NCBI GenBank assembly: GCA_963771505.1
Contig: CAVYTO010000002.1
Span: forward strand, 1,116,001-1,180,000
Direction: 5' to 3'
Origin: JAJPHW01 sp963771505
GTDB taxonomy: Bacteria; Acidobacteriota; Terriglobia; Terriglobales; Acidobacteriaceae
Length of the DNA: 64,000 nucleotides
Part shown: piece by piece, positions 52,572 to 61,727 of the stretch
How the letters are laid out: each line of letters opens with the position of its first letter
Numbering within the stretch: the first letter of the stretch is position 1
Program-made: the position numbers and the translations under genes
Notes under the pieces: generated by a model
What the model was told of the DNA's origin: nothing
Databases searched by the model: none
What the model saw: the letters and a program-made list of their open reading frames with translations, nothing else

Positions 52572-55148
52572 ATGAATTCCGCGTTCCGTCGTTCCGTCAA
52601 TTCAGGTGCCCGTCGGGCGCCGGCTTTCTGCGCTCTTCTGGCTGCGGCTGTGCTTGTGCCGCTCGCCGCTTCCGCGCAAAACACAATTGCCACTGTCGCA
52701 GGCGGCGGCAGCGTCAACGGCCCCGCGATGGGACCCAACGCCGATATACCCGGGCCGAACTCCGTCGCCCGCGACGCGGCAGGAAATACATATATTGCCG
52801 ACCCTGCTGCGAATGAGGTCTTCAAAGTTGACACCAGCGGCAACCTTTCGGTATTCGCCGGCTTGGGATATCCCACCGAACAGCCGCTGACTCTGGATGG
52901 GAAGCTGGCCACGATGGGCAGCCTCAACGCTCCCTCCGGCGTGGCCGTGGATGGCGCAGGCAATGTTTACATCGCGGATACCACCGACTACCTGGTCCGT
53001 AAGGTCAACACCACCACGATGGTCATCACCACCCTGGCAGGCAATACGCACCAATGCTCGAATCCGCAGACTGGCTGCGGAGACCGCCAGCCGGCCATCT
53101 CCGCTTATTTAAGCCCCGTGTACGCAATCGCCACTGACGCTGCGGGCAACGTATACATCGCCGACTCTGGCAACCAGAAGATTCGAGTGGTCAACACGCA
53201 ATCCACCACCATCGTGATCGCCGGCGTATCGATCAAAGCAGGAACGATTAACACCGTGGCAGGTAATGGCATCGTTTGCGCAAGTCCCACCGCACCCTGC
53301 GGCGACGGTGGCAGCGCGTTGTCTGCGAATCTGCATACGCCGCAAGGCATCGCTGTCGATGCCAAAGGCAACATCTATATCGCCGATACTCTGGATCATC
53401 GGGTGCGGGTTGTTTCGACGACGGGCACCATTTCCGCTTACGCGGGAACGGGCATACCGTGCAACTTGGGGAAAGGGTGCGGTGATGGCGGGCCGGCGAA
53501 TGTAGCTACGCTGGGCAGCCCCTGGCAGCTTTCCGTTGACGCCTCCGGCGACGTGTTCATTGCAGATCCGCCAGAGAATCGTATCCGCGAAGTAAGCTCA
53601 ACCGGAACAATCTCGAGCGTAGCCGGGACGGGCGTGCGTGGCTTTGCCGGGGATAATGGCCCTGCGACGGCTGCCCAGATCAATGCTTCGCACGGTGTAT
53701 TCATCGACGCAGCGGGAAACCTGATAATTAGCGACACCGGCAACCAGCGCATTCGGGTTGTGAACTCGACGCAAACTATCGCCGAATTCGCAGGCGGTGG
53801 CTCGGGTGGCGACGGAGGATCGGCGACTTCTAGCGATGCAATCCTCGCGGCCGACCGCGGCGTCGCACTGGACTCTTCCGGGAATTTCTACATTGCGGAT
53901 ACCGCAAACAACCGCATTCGCGAAGTTTCGGGAGGCGTCATCAACACCATCGTCGGAACAGGAGCTGCCGGCTACTCGGGCGACAAGGGCCCGGCGCTTA
54001 GCGCCACTCTTAATAATCCAGACGGCCTCGCGGTGGACGCCGCGGGCAATGTCTATATCGCGGACACCAACAATCTCGTGATCCGCCTCTATTCGCCCGC
54101 GACCGGAAACATCACCACCATCGCGGGAACCGGGAAGTCCTGCACGCCCACGAGCGCATGCGGCGACGGCGGCCCGGCTACCAGCGCAACCTTCAGCTTC
54201 CCCACGACGGTATCGGTTGACAGCGCGGGAAACTATTACATCGCTGACGAATTTGCCAACCGGATTCGCAAAGTTGACACGACCGGGACAATCACGACGG
54301 TGGCCGGAACTGGCATGCCTTGCACTTCGCCACTGGCCGGCCAATGCGGAGATGGCGGTTCGGCTACATCCGCTCTGCTCGCCTCTCCCTTCAGCGCAGT
54401 CGTCGACGCCGCCGGCAATATCTACATTGCGGACAGCGGTGATAATCGGGTTCGCAAGGTCGACACCACGGGCGTTATCAGCGCTTATGCCTTCACCGGA
54501 AAAAATGCCTTCGGCCCGGATAAGGTCCCGGCATTGCAATCGAGCTACAACGCACCTCAAAATCTTGCGCTTGATCCTTCCGGCAACCTGTACGTTAGCG
54601 GCAGTACGTTCTTCTACGTCATCCAGCGCATCGACGCCAACTCGGCCGGAAATACAGTATCGAGTGTCGCCGGTCGCCCCGGCGATCCGAAGTATTACGG
54701 ATTCTTGGGGGACGGCACCTTGGCCATCGGAGCCGAAATGAATAATTTCGGCGTCGCCGTGGACGGAGCAGGTCACGTTTACGTAGCGGACGGCGGTAAC
54801 AACCGGGTGCGCGAGATTTCAATCAGCGCTACTCCCGGCATCTCGCCCGTGACTCTAACGTTCCCGGCTCAGAACGTGGGAACTACGAGCGCGCCGATGA
54901 GCTTTAAGATTAATAACGGCGGTAGTGACGATCTGATTCTTAGTTCGGTCACCATTACCGGCGATTTCCAATTCGTCAACAAAAACCCCTGCATCGCGAA
55001 CCAGATCGCGCCAGGGCTTTCCTGCACATTCATGGTCACCTTTACTCCCACTGCGGATGGAACCCGCAAGGGGTTGGTGACCATCAACGACAACGGTTAC
55101 CAGGATCCGATCCAGAAGGTTTATTTGACTGGAACTGGGCAAAATTAA
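52572..55148 (+). CDS. NHL-repeat beta-propeller secreted protein
   Basis: 858 residues with a signal peptide (PAFCALLAAAVLVPLAASAQ). NHL repeats run from about 60 to 750: units of the form VAVDAAGNVYIADTNNLVIR recur with glycine-rich linkers holding CGDGGPA. The last ~100 residues form a choice-of-anchor or ASH-like beta-sandwich (PAQNVGTTSAPMSFKINNGG and TVTFTP-type strands). It probably forms one or more propellers at the surface; ligand unknown. Flanked by a promoter and a strong terminator. Confidence 0.9.
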   Translation: MNSAFRRSVNSGARRAPAFCALLAAAVLVPLAASAQNTIATVAGGGSVNGPAMGPNADIPGPNSVARDAAGNTYIADPAANEVFKVDTSGNLSVFAGLGYPTEQPLTLDGKLATMGSLNAPSGVAVDGAGNVYIADTTDYLVRKVNTTTMVITTLAGNTHQCSNPQTGCGDRQPAISAYLSPVYAIATDAAGNVYIADSGNQKIRVVNTQSTTIVIAGVSIKAGTINTVAGNGIVCASPTAPCGDGGSALSANLHTPQGIAVDAKGNIYIADTLDHRVRVVSTTGTISAYAGTGIPCNLGKGCGDGGPANVATLGSPWQLSVDASGDVFIADPPENRIREVSSTGTISSVAGTGVRGFAGDNGPATAAQINASHGVFIDAAGNLIISDTGNQRIRVVNSTQTIAEFAGGGSGGDGGSATSSDAILAADRGVALDSSGNFYIADTANNRIREVSGGVINTIVGTGAAGYSGDKGPALSATLNNPDGLAVDAAGNVYIADTNNLVIRLYSPATGNITTIAGTGKSCTPTSACGDGGPATSATFSFPTTVSVDSAGNYYIADEFANRIRKVDTTGTITTVAGTGMPCTSPLAGQCGDGGSATSALLASPFSAVVDAAGNIYIADSGDNRVRKVDTTGVISAYAFTGKNAFGPDKVPALQSSYNAPQNLALDPSGNLYVSGSTFFYVIQRIDANSAGNTVSSVAGRPGDPKYYGFLGDGTLAIGAEMNNFGVAVDGAGHVYVADGGNNRVREISISATPGISPVTLTFPAQNVGTTSAPMSFKINNGGSDDLILSSVTITGDFQFVNKNPCIANQIAPGLSCTFMVTFTPTADGTRKGLVTINDNGYQDPIQKVYLTGTGQN

Positions 55149-55165
55149 CTGGTGGGTGCAAAACG

Positions 55166-55197
55166 AAAAGGCCTCCGAACCTGGAGGCCTTTTTTAA
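55166..55197. terminator. Rho-independent terminator
   Basis: AAAAGGCCTCC (55166-55176) and GGAGGCCTTTT (55183-55193) form a perfect stem with a six-base loop followed by T residues. It ends the NHL gene and abuts the hutH stop codon; its flanking A-tract gives it the form to act on both strands. Confidence 0.92.
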
Positions 55198-56723
55198 TTG
55201 AGTCTGCCGACCTGTGTCTCAACTGCGTCACGTAATTTTCCGGCCTGGACTATTGACCTAAGAGCTTGTAGATCGCCAGTCATGACCCGGTCTGTGTCGG
55301 CAAACTGCACTTGCGAACGGATGCAGTCGAGCGCGGCTTTGACTCCGGGCCCGGGTAGCAGCGGCTTCAGGAATTCGAGGGCTTGCGCGGAATTTAGCAG
55401 CTCAATAACCACTACATTCGTCGCATTTTCCAGAATTTCCGCTGCCTGACGGGCGGCAATCGTCCCCATCGAAACATGGTCTTCCTGGTTTGCACTGGTC
55501 GGAATGCTGTCAGCACTCGCCGGATGCGCCAGCACTTTATTTTCGCTGACTAAACTTGCTGCCGTGTATTGAGTAATCATCAATCCTGAATGAAGCCCGC
55601 CAGACTGGGCCAGGAACGCGGGCAGTCCCGACAGCGAAGCATCTTGCAAGAACGCGACCCTACGTTCGCTGATGTTCGCCAATTCCGCAATCGCGATTTT
55701 TGCGTAATCCATTGCCAGAGCTACTGGCTGGCCATGAAAGTTCCCGGCCGAAATCACTTCGCGGTCGTCAGCAAAAATCAGCGGATTGTCGGTGACGCTG
55801 TTGATCTCCCTTTCGAGCACGTCAGCAACATGTTGCAGCGCATCCCGGCTCGCGCCGTGCACCTGGGGCATGCATCGCAAGGAATAGGGGTCTTGCACTT
55901 TCTCGCAGTTTTCGTGTGATTTGTGAATTGGGCTATTCGCCCCGATTCGCCGTAAATTATCTGAAACCTTGATCGCGCCGGGATGCGGTCGAACGCGGCT
56001 CACTTTGGCATCGGAGGCACGCAGTGTTCCTCGAAGAGCCTCAAGCGTCATCGCCCCAGCAATATCGGCATGGGTAGCGAGTATCGAGGCGTCATGCATC
56101 ACGAGGCATCCAATTGCCGTCATCGCCTGGGTTCCATTGATGAGTGCTAATCCTTCTTTGGCTTCCAGTACTACCGGTGAAAGCCCGGCACGCGAAAGCG
56201 CCTCTTTCGCGGGCAGCACCTCGTCGCGATACTCGGCCATCCCTTCGCCTATCAACAACAAGCTCATGTGAGCGAGCGGAGCCAAATCCCCGCTAGCCCC
56301 AACAGAGCCTTGCGAAGGAACCCGCGGATGAACTTGCTGGTTCAAGCAGGCGACAATCAGTTCGATTACCTCGGCTCGAACTCCGCTAAAACCAAGCGCC
56401 AAACTTTGCGCCCGCAACAGCAACATGGCGCGCACTACCTCGGTCGACAAAAGCTCGCCAACTCCGAAGGCATGGGAAAGAATTAGGTTCCTCTGTAGCG
56501 CTCTCAGGTCCTGCTGCGCGATTTTGATATTGGCGAGCTTGCCAAAGCCTGTTGTCAATCCATAGACCGACTGATTGGTGGAGATGAGTTCTTCAACAAA
56601 AGCACGGCTCCGGATGATCGCTGGTCGAGCAGCTTCGACTAACGCAACCTTAGTCCGCTTTCGAGCGACTGACACCACATCGGCAAGGCTTAACGTCCCG
56701 CCGATTTCGATTGTTTGTTCCAT
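55194..56723 (-). CDS. hutH: Histidine ammonia-lyase
   Basis: 509 residues. The MIO cofactor triad is A143-S144-G145 in GSVGASGDLAPLAH. Ser83-His84 (LILSHAFGVG) is the SH pair seen in histidine-specific lyases, whereas tyrosine or phenylalanine lyases carry HL or FL there, so HutH is the better call. SANQEDHVSMG is also family-typical. It deaminates histidine to urocanate. No hutU, hutI or hutG is nearby; instead it lies beside a tyrosine pathway and an Lrp-type regulator. Confidence 0.92.
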   Translation of the reverse strand: MEQTIEIGGTLSLADVVSVARKRTKVALVEAARPAIIRSRAFVEELISTNQSVYGLTTGFGKLANIKIAQQDLRALQRNLILSHAFGVGELLSTEVVRAMLLLRAQSLALGFSGVRAEVIELIVACLNQQVHPRVPSQGSVGASGDLAPLAHMSLLLIGEGMAEYRDEVLPAKEALSRAGLSPVVLEAKEGLALINGTQAMTAIGCLVMHDASILATHADIAGAMTLEALRGTLRASDAKVSRVRPHPGAIKVSDNLRRIGANSPIHKSHENCEKVQDPYSLRCMPQVHGASRDALQHVADVLEREINSVTDNPLIFADDREVISAGNFHGQPVALAMDYAKIAIAELANISERRVAFLQDASLSGLPAFLAQSGGLHSGLMITQYTAASLVSENKVLAHPASADSIPTSANQEDHVSMGTIAARQAAEILENATNVVVIELLNSAQALEFLKPLLPGPGVKAALDCIRSQVQFADTDRVMTGDLQALRSIVQAGKLRDAVETQVGRLN

Positions 56724-56795
56724 AACTTAGTTTTCGTTTTCGTTGCTTTTTCGCATGATACACGCGCGTGCCGAAATGCCTGTCGGATGCGCTCT

Positions 56796-57299
56796 TCAAC
56801 GCTTTGCTGAGACCCGCTTTCGCGTTCGCACAGGCGCACTTGGCATCGACGGCGTCAGGTCTCTACGTTGGACCGGAGACGAGAGCACGATTGAAGTCGC
56901 GGTCGACCCAAACGGAGTCAGCTTGTCGATCAACGATTCGAGGTGTTCGACGGAGCGAACCTGTACTTTCATGATGAACGAATCCGCGCCGGTACTGCGG
57001 TGACATTCCACTACTTCTGGCAACTCAGCCACAACTTTTGTAATACGCGTGAACACGTCCCCCACGATGCTGATTCGTATAAAAGCCGTGATCGGCAGTC
57101 CGATTCGCGACGCATTCAACTCCACGCGATAGCCGCTTATAATTCCCGCGTCTTCCATTTTGCGAATGCGCTCGGCCACAGCGGGAAGAGTCAGCGACAC
57201 CCTTCGCCCCAGTTCCGCGTACGACAGCCGGGCGTTTTTCTGCAACTCGCATAACAAACGCCAACCAGTCGCGTCCAGTAAAGATGAATCTAAAGTCAT
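56796..57299 (-). CDS. Lrp/AsnC-family regulator
   Basis: 167 residues. Winged HTH (LDATGWRLLCELQKNARLSY and LGRRVSLTLPAVAERIRKME) plus a RAM/AsnC ligand domain (GADSFIMKVQVRSVEHLE). Lrp-type proteins sense amino acids and often control adjacent catabolic genes. It is divergent from ilvE-hppD and upstream of hutH on the same strand, so both are candidate targets. The gene has no Shine-Dalgarno and its promoter would give a near-leaderless mRNA. The C-terminus is basic. Confidence 0.9.
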   Translation of the reverse strand: MTLDSSLLDATGWRLLCELQKNARLSYAELGRRVSLTLPAVAERIRKMEDAGIISGYRVELNASRIGLPITAFIRISIVGDVFTRITKVVAELPEVVECHRSTGADSFIMKVQVRSVEHLESLIDKLTPFGSTATSIVLSSPVQRRDLTPSMPSAPVRTRKRVSAKR

Positions 57300-57309
57300 T
57301 TACGACTTA

Positions 57310-57338
57310 TTACTAACATCCTAAAGCATAATCCGCAA
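57310..57338 (-). promoter_or_regulatory. Promoter of the Lrp-type regulator gene
   Basis: Minus-strand TTGCGG (57338-57333), exactly 17 bases, TAGTAA (57315-57310). The ATG begins at 57299, only about four bases beyond the expected start of transcription. Confidence 0.45.
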
Positions 57339-57423
57339 TGGACCTTATCTATGGTATTTACTGCTTCTCGCGAAAAGTCCAAAATTGATTGGTTCGGCTT
57401 TTCTTGATTGCGAGGTGATCGCC

Positions 57424-58359
57424 ATGGCGTTTGACGGTGTGCAGTGGGCCTGGATTAACGGGCGTATGGTGCCCTGGAACGAAAGCAAAATTCATCTCGC
57501 TTCCCACGGTCTGCACTACGGCACCGGAGTATTCGAAGGAATTCGAAGCTACTCGACGTCACAAGGACCAGCCATTTTTCGCCTCGACGCCCACCTTGAT
57601 CGGTTTGATCGCTCCGCCGAAGTATATGGATTGAAGCCCGGCTTCTCACGGCAGGAAATCGTTGCAGCTGTTTGCGAAGTGGTGCGCAAAAACAATTTTC
57701 AGGAGTGCTACATCCGTCCGATTGCCTACTTCGGCTCCGAAACCCTCGGATTGCGCGGACAGAACCCAACCGAAGTCGCTGTTCTGGCTTGGTCGGGAAT
57801 CAAACACGTGAGTGGAGCAACCCTAACCAAAGGCGCCCGGTTGACCGTTTCGCCTTATGTGAAATTCAATTCGCGAATGATGCCAACCACCGCGAAAGCG
57901 ACAGGTCAATACCTGAATTCGTTCCTCGCGACCCGCGAAGCCATGTCGCGCGGATTCGATGAGGCTCTGCTGCTCAACACGGAAGGCACCGTCGCGGAGG
58001 CTGCCGTCGCGAATGTGTTTATCGTGAATGGCAGGACCATTCGCACCAACGACGAAAAGTCTTCGATTCTGCTTGGCATCACTCGCGACTCAGCCATCCA
58101 ACTGGCGCAGGCTTTTGGATACGACGTGCAAATAGGCGCAATCCAACTGGACGAATTGCGTAGCGCAGACGAAGTGTTCGTCACTGGAACCGCAGCGGAG
58201 ATCGTGCCCGTGGGCGAATTGGACGGTGTTGCCATCGGCTCTGGCCGCCCGGGGCCTGTCGTCGAAAAACTTCGCAAAGCATTTGACCTGGCCAAGACCG
58301 GGCAGGATTCAGCGTGGGAAAAATGGCTACATCGCGTGCCTGAGACAGTCCACGCGTAG
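57424..58359 (+). CDS. ilvE: Branched-chain/aromatic aminotransferase, class IV
   Basis: 311 residues from ATG 57424 with GAGGTGAT just upstream. The PLP lysine is K158 in TAKATGQYLNSFLA. HYGTGVFEGIRSY and LLNTEGTVAEAAVANVF are BCAT signatures. It swaps amino groups between branched-chain amino acids and 2-oxoglutarate. Its place 24 bases before hppD suggests that it may also deaminate tyrosine to 4-hydroxyphenylpyruvate, an inference only. Confidence 0.9.
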   Translation: MAFDGVQWAWINGRMVPWNESKIHLASHGLHYGTGVFEGIRSYSTSQGPAIFRLDAHLDRFDRSAEVYGLKPGFSRQEIVAAVCEVVRKNNFQECYIRPIAYFGSETLGLRGQNPTEVAVLAWSGIKHVSGATLTKGARLTVSPYVKFNSRMMPTTAKATGQYLNSFLATREAMSRGFDEALLLNTEGTVAEAAVANVFIVNGRTIRTNDEKSSILLGITRDSAIQLAQAFGYDVQIGAIQLDELRSADEVFVTGTAAEIVPVGELDGVAIGSGRPGPVVEKLRKAFDLAKTGQDSAWEKWLHRVPETVHA

Positions 58360-58383
58360 AATCACAGATGAGAGTAAGGGTTT

Positions 58384-59469
58384 ATGGATAACGATCTCAA
58401 ACTGAAACGCATTCACCACGTCGAATTCTGGGTAGGCAACGCCCGCCAGGCGGCTTACTACTACCGCAAAGGTTTTGGTTTTTCGCAAAGCGCTTACTCC
58501 GGGCTCGAGACCGGGCAACGCGACCAGACTTCTTACGTCCTTAACCAGGGCAAAGCCACGATCCTGCTCACCACGCCGATGAGCGCAACACATCCGGCCG
58601 CGGAACACATCAAGCAACACGGCGACGGCGTACACGATATTGCGTTCGAAGTCGACGATGCCGACAAGGCGTTTGCGGAAGCTGTCCGTCGCGGTGCCCA
58701 GCCTGCGATCGAACCCTGTGACTCCAAGGACCAATTTGGCGCCATCCGTCGCGCCGCCGTCCATACATACGGCGAGACCATCCATTCGCTGATTTCATAC
58801 AAAGACTACAAAGGCCCGTTTCTGCCAGGATTTGTAAACTCAAAAATCCCCGGCGACGACTGCGGAATTCTCCGGATCGATCACATTGTCGGCAACGTCG
58901 AGATGGGAAAAATGCAGCATTGGGCCGACTACTACACCAATGTTTTCGGATTTCACCGCTACATCACCTTTGACGACAAAGATATTTCGACCGAATATAG
59001 TGCGCTGATGAGCATCGTCATGTCCGACGACTCGCACTCTGTGAAATTCCCCATCAACGAGCCTGCCGCAGCGCGGAAGAAAAGTCAGATCGAAGAGTAT
59101 ATCGAGGCTTACAAAGGTGCCGGCGTTCAGCACATCGCCTTGCAGACGAAAGATGTACTGCATACCGTGGGCAAGCTTCAGCACAACGGACTCGATTTTC
59201 TTCGCGTACCCGACGCATATTACAAAGAACTCCCAGATCGCGTCGGATCCATCGACGAAAACATGGACGCCATAAAGAAGCTGGGCATCCTGGTAGACCG
59301 CGATCAAGAGGGTTATTTGCTGCAGATTTTTTCCAAACCCGTCGAGGACCGGCCAACGGTGTTTTTCGAAATCATCCAACGCAAAGGCAGCCGGGGTTTT
59401 GGTAAGGGAAACTTCAAAGCTCTGTTTACCGCGATCGAGCACGAGCAGGAATTACGAGGCAATCTCTAA
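58384..59469 (+). CDS. hppD: 4-hydroxyphenylpyruvate dioxygenase
   Basis: 361 residues with two vicinal-oxygen-chelate halves. Iron ligands are H167 (RIDHIVGN), H250 (GVQHIALQT) and E329 (FFEIIQRKG), and the C-terminal GFGKGNFKALFTAIEHEQ is characteristic. It makes homogentisate from 4-hydroxyphenylpyruvate. hmgA starts six bases later. Cytoplasmic. Confidence 0.96.
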   Translation: MDNDLKLKRIHHVEFWVGNARQAAYYYRKGFGFSQSAYSGLETGQRDQTSYVLNQGKATILLTTPMSATHPAAEHIKQHGDGVHDIAFEVDDADKAFAEAVRRGAQPAIEPCDSKDQFGAIRRAAVHTYGETIHSLISYKDYKGPFLPGFVNSKIPGDDCGILRIDHIVGNVEMGKMQHWADYYTNVFGFHRYITFDDKDISTEYSALMSIVMSDDSHSVKFPINEPAAARKKSQIEEYIEAYKGAGVQHIALQTKDVLHTVGKLQHNGLDFLRVPDAYYKELPDRVGSIDENMDAIKKLGILVDRDQEGYLLQIFSKPVEDRPTVFFEIIQRKGSRGFGKGNFKALFTAIEHEQELRGNL

Positions 59470-59475
59470 CCCATC

Positions 59476-60783
59476 ATGACCGTTGCTAATGCTCTGAGAT
59501 ATCAGTCCGGGTTCGGAAATGAATTCGCTACAGAGGCGATAGCGGGTGCCTTGCCCAATGGCCAGAACTCGCCGCAAAAGGCGCCATTCGGCCTCTACAC
59601 CGAACAATTGAGCGGCACTCCGTTTACCGCTCCGCGTGCCACCAATCGACGTTCGTGGCTATATCGGATGCGGCCCCCGGTTTCCCATAAACCGTTCCGG
59701 CAACTCAGCAACAAGAATCTGCGAAGCTCTCCATTCGACGAGATGCCAACGCCACCCAACCAGCTTCGCTGGAAACCGCTTCCAATTCCCCCCGAACCAA
59801 CTGATTTTGTCGACGGCCTGACGACCATGGCCGGTAACGGCGACGCGCTGATTCATACCGGCGTGGCCATTCATATCTACGCTGCCAACAAATCCATGAC
59901 GGAGCGCTTCTTCTTCAATGCTGACGGCGAAATGCTCATCGTGCCGCAGCTCGGCCGGCTGCTACTTCGCACCGAGCTTGGCCAAATCGAAGCTGCTCCC
60001 GGAGAACTCGCAGTCATCCAGCGTGGAATAAAGTTTCGCGTCGAGCTTCTGGATTCCCATGCCAGGGGCTATGTTTGCGAAAATTACGGTTCCCTTCTGC
60101 GTTTGCCGGACCTCGGCCCGATCGGCGCGAATGGCTTGGCCAACCCTCGCGATTTCCAAACTCCGGTTGCTGCTTTCGAAGAACGCGACGGCAACTTCGA
60201 ATTGATTTCGAAATTCCAAGGGAACTTGTGGTCGGCTGAGATCGATCATTCCCCGCTGTGTGTGGTCGCATGGCACGGCAATTACGCGCCCTATAAATAC
60301 GATCTGGCTAATTTCATGTGCATCAACACGGTGAGCTTCGACCATCCCGATCCATCGATTTATACGGTGCTCACTTCGCCTTCTGAAATTCCCGGAACCG
60401 CGAATTTTGATTTCGTGGTGTTCCCTCCGCGCTGGATAGTCGCCGAACACACGTTCCGCCCACCCTGGTTTCATCGCAATTTCATGAATGAATTCATGGG
60501 CTTGATTCGCGGGCAGTATGATGCGAAAGCCGAGGGCTTCGTACCGGGCGGATCAAGCTTGCACAACTGTATGGCTGGCCACGGCCCGGACAGCGAAACC
60601 TTTGAACGCGCATCCGCCGCCGATTTGAAGCCTCATTACCTCGCAGACACGCTTGCCTTCATGTTCGAAACTCGCTTCGTTTGCCGCCCGACAAAATTTG
60701 CGCTCGAGTCTTCAGAGCTGGATGAGCAATATTTCGAATGCTGGCAAAACCTGCCGAAGCGATTCGGGAAACCAGGCAAATAG
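59476..60783 (+). CDS. hmgA: Homogentisate 1,2-dioxygenase
   Basis: 435 residues, normal length. GFGNEFATEAIAGALP at the N-terminus and the iron-binding region with PPWFHRNFMNEFMGLIRG and HNCMAGHGPD near the C-terminus are family-specific. It opens the homogentisate ring to 4-maleylacetoacetate. An unidentified gene starts five bases after the stop. Confidence 0.96.
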   Translation: MTVANALRYQSGFGNEFATEAIAGALPNGQNSPQKAPFGLYTEQLSGTPFTAPRATNRRSWLYRMRPPVSHKPFRQLSNKNLRSSPFDEMPTPPNQLRWKPLPIPPEPTDFVDGLTTMAGNGDALIHTGVAIHIYAANKSMTERFFFNADGEMLIVPQLGRLLLRTELGQIEAAPGELAVIQRGIKFRVELLDSHARGYVCENYGSLLRLPDLGPIGANGLANPRDFQTPVAAFEERDGNFELISKFQGNLWSAEIDHSPLCVVAWHGNYAPYKYDLANFMCINTVSFDHPDPSIYTVLTSPSEIPGTANFDFVVFPPRWIVAEHTFRPPWFHRNFMNEFMGLIRGQYDAKAEGFVPGGSSLHNCMAGHGPDSETFERASAADLKPHYLADTLAFMFETRFVCRPTKFALESSELDEQYFECWQNLPKRFGKPGK

Positions 60784-60788
60784 GCCTC

Positions 60789-61727
60789 ATGCATCTCGTA
60801 CAAACGTCGCCCGACATCGCCTTGCATAACGTGCGAAGCGGCGCTCTGGGCGCATTGCTGGAAGGCCTGATCGACTACGCGGGCTTATTCCCGCCCGCTG
60901 GACTCGGTATGGACTCAGCAACTAGGAATTATGCTTCCTATCGAACAAGCGGCACGCAATGGATGCTGGGGCGTTTCATTGTCCCTGCGTCTCGACTCGC
61001 TGAGTTCGATCAGGCTCTTCTTCTTTTAGAAGATGATCGAACTGAATGGCAGCTATCGGCATTAATCGGCGGGGATGCGGCTTCCGATGTCACACGAATT
61101 CTCGACTTCAATTCGCGCCACGCGTCTGACTCCAAATCGCAGGCAATCGTTTCGGCGATTGAGGTGAAAGCCGGTACGCCAGACGGTGTCCGCCGGCTCG
61201 ACCAGGCGATTCCGTCCAACGTTCCAACGTATTTCGAGATTCCAATCTCGGACCCGGCGCGCGATTGCATTGCCGCCATATCCGATTGCGGACGTAACGC
61301 CAAAATCCGATTGGGCGGAGACGTTCCCGAACTCATTCCGCCAGTCGAGCAAGTTGCCGAGTTCTTACACCTGTGCGCCAAAGCAAAAGTTCCTTTCAAA
61401 GCGACAGCTGGTCTACATCATCCGATTCGCTCTGTGCACAAGCTCACCTACGCAGATGACAGCCCGATCGGCACCATGCATGGGTTCTTCAATGTGTTTC
61501 TGGCTGCCAGTTTCTTACGTGAGGGCATGGATGTGTCCGAGGCCGCCGAACTGCTGCTCGAAACATCCGACGCGGCTTTTGAATTTCATGGCGATGATGT
61601 CTGTTGGCGCTCGAATCGCTTGACCCGCGCTCAAATCGCCGGATCGCGCTCCAAGTTTGCTATGTCCTTCGGGTCATGCTCATTCACTGAGCCAGTTGAC
61701 GACCTGCATCGGCTCTTCCCGGCATGA
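60789..61727 (+). CDS. Unknown protein in the tyrosine-degradation operon
   Basis: 312 residues from ATG 60789; an earlier ATG at 60738 would overlap hmgA. I do not recognise the family. Conserved-looking blocks are GLIDYAGLFPPAGLGM, PTYFEIPIS, KIRLGGDVPELIPP, VPFKATAGLHHPIRS and GTMHGFFNVFLAA. The FKATAGLHHP segment and alternating strand-helix pattern suggest a barrel-like enzyme. It lies between hmgA and fahA (ATGA overlap with the latter), where the maleylacetoacetate isomerase step would be expected; no GST-type isomerase is present. Candidate for that step, unproven. Confidence 0.75.
   Translation: MHLVQTSPDIALHNVRSGALGALLEGLIDYAGLFPPAGLGMDSATRNYASYRTSGTQWMLGRFIVPASRLAEFDQALLLLEDDRTEWQLSALIGGDAASDVTRILDFNSRHASDSKSQAIVSAIEVKAGTPDGVRRLDQAIPSNVPTYFEIPISDPARDCIAAISDCGRNAKIRLGGDVPELIPPVEQVAEFLHLCAKAKVPFKATAGLHHPIRSVHKLTYADDSPIGTMHGFFNVFLAASFLREGMDVSEAAELLLETSDAAFEFHGDDVCWRSNRLTRAQIAGSRSKFAMSFGSCSFTEPVDDLHRLFPA

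Noticed and set aside
53598..54776. Long open frame (392 codons) on the minus strand inside the NHL gene
   Set aside because: It mirrors the repeated GC-rich codons of the NHL repeats, has no domain, and the plus-strand protein has a signal peptide and clear repeats.
55194..56723. Tyrosine or phenylalanine ammonia-lyase, suggested by the neighbouring tyrosine operon
   Set aside because: Residues 83-84 are SH, which is the histidine-lyase pattern, not HL or FL.
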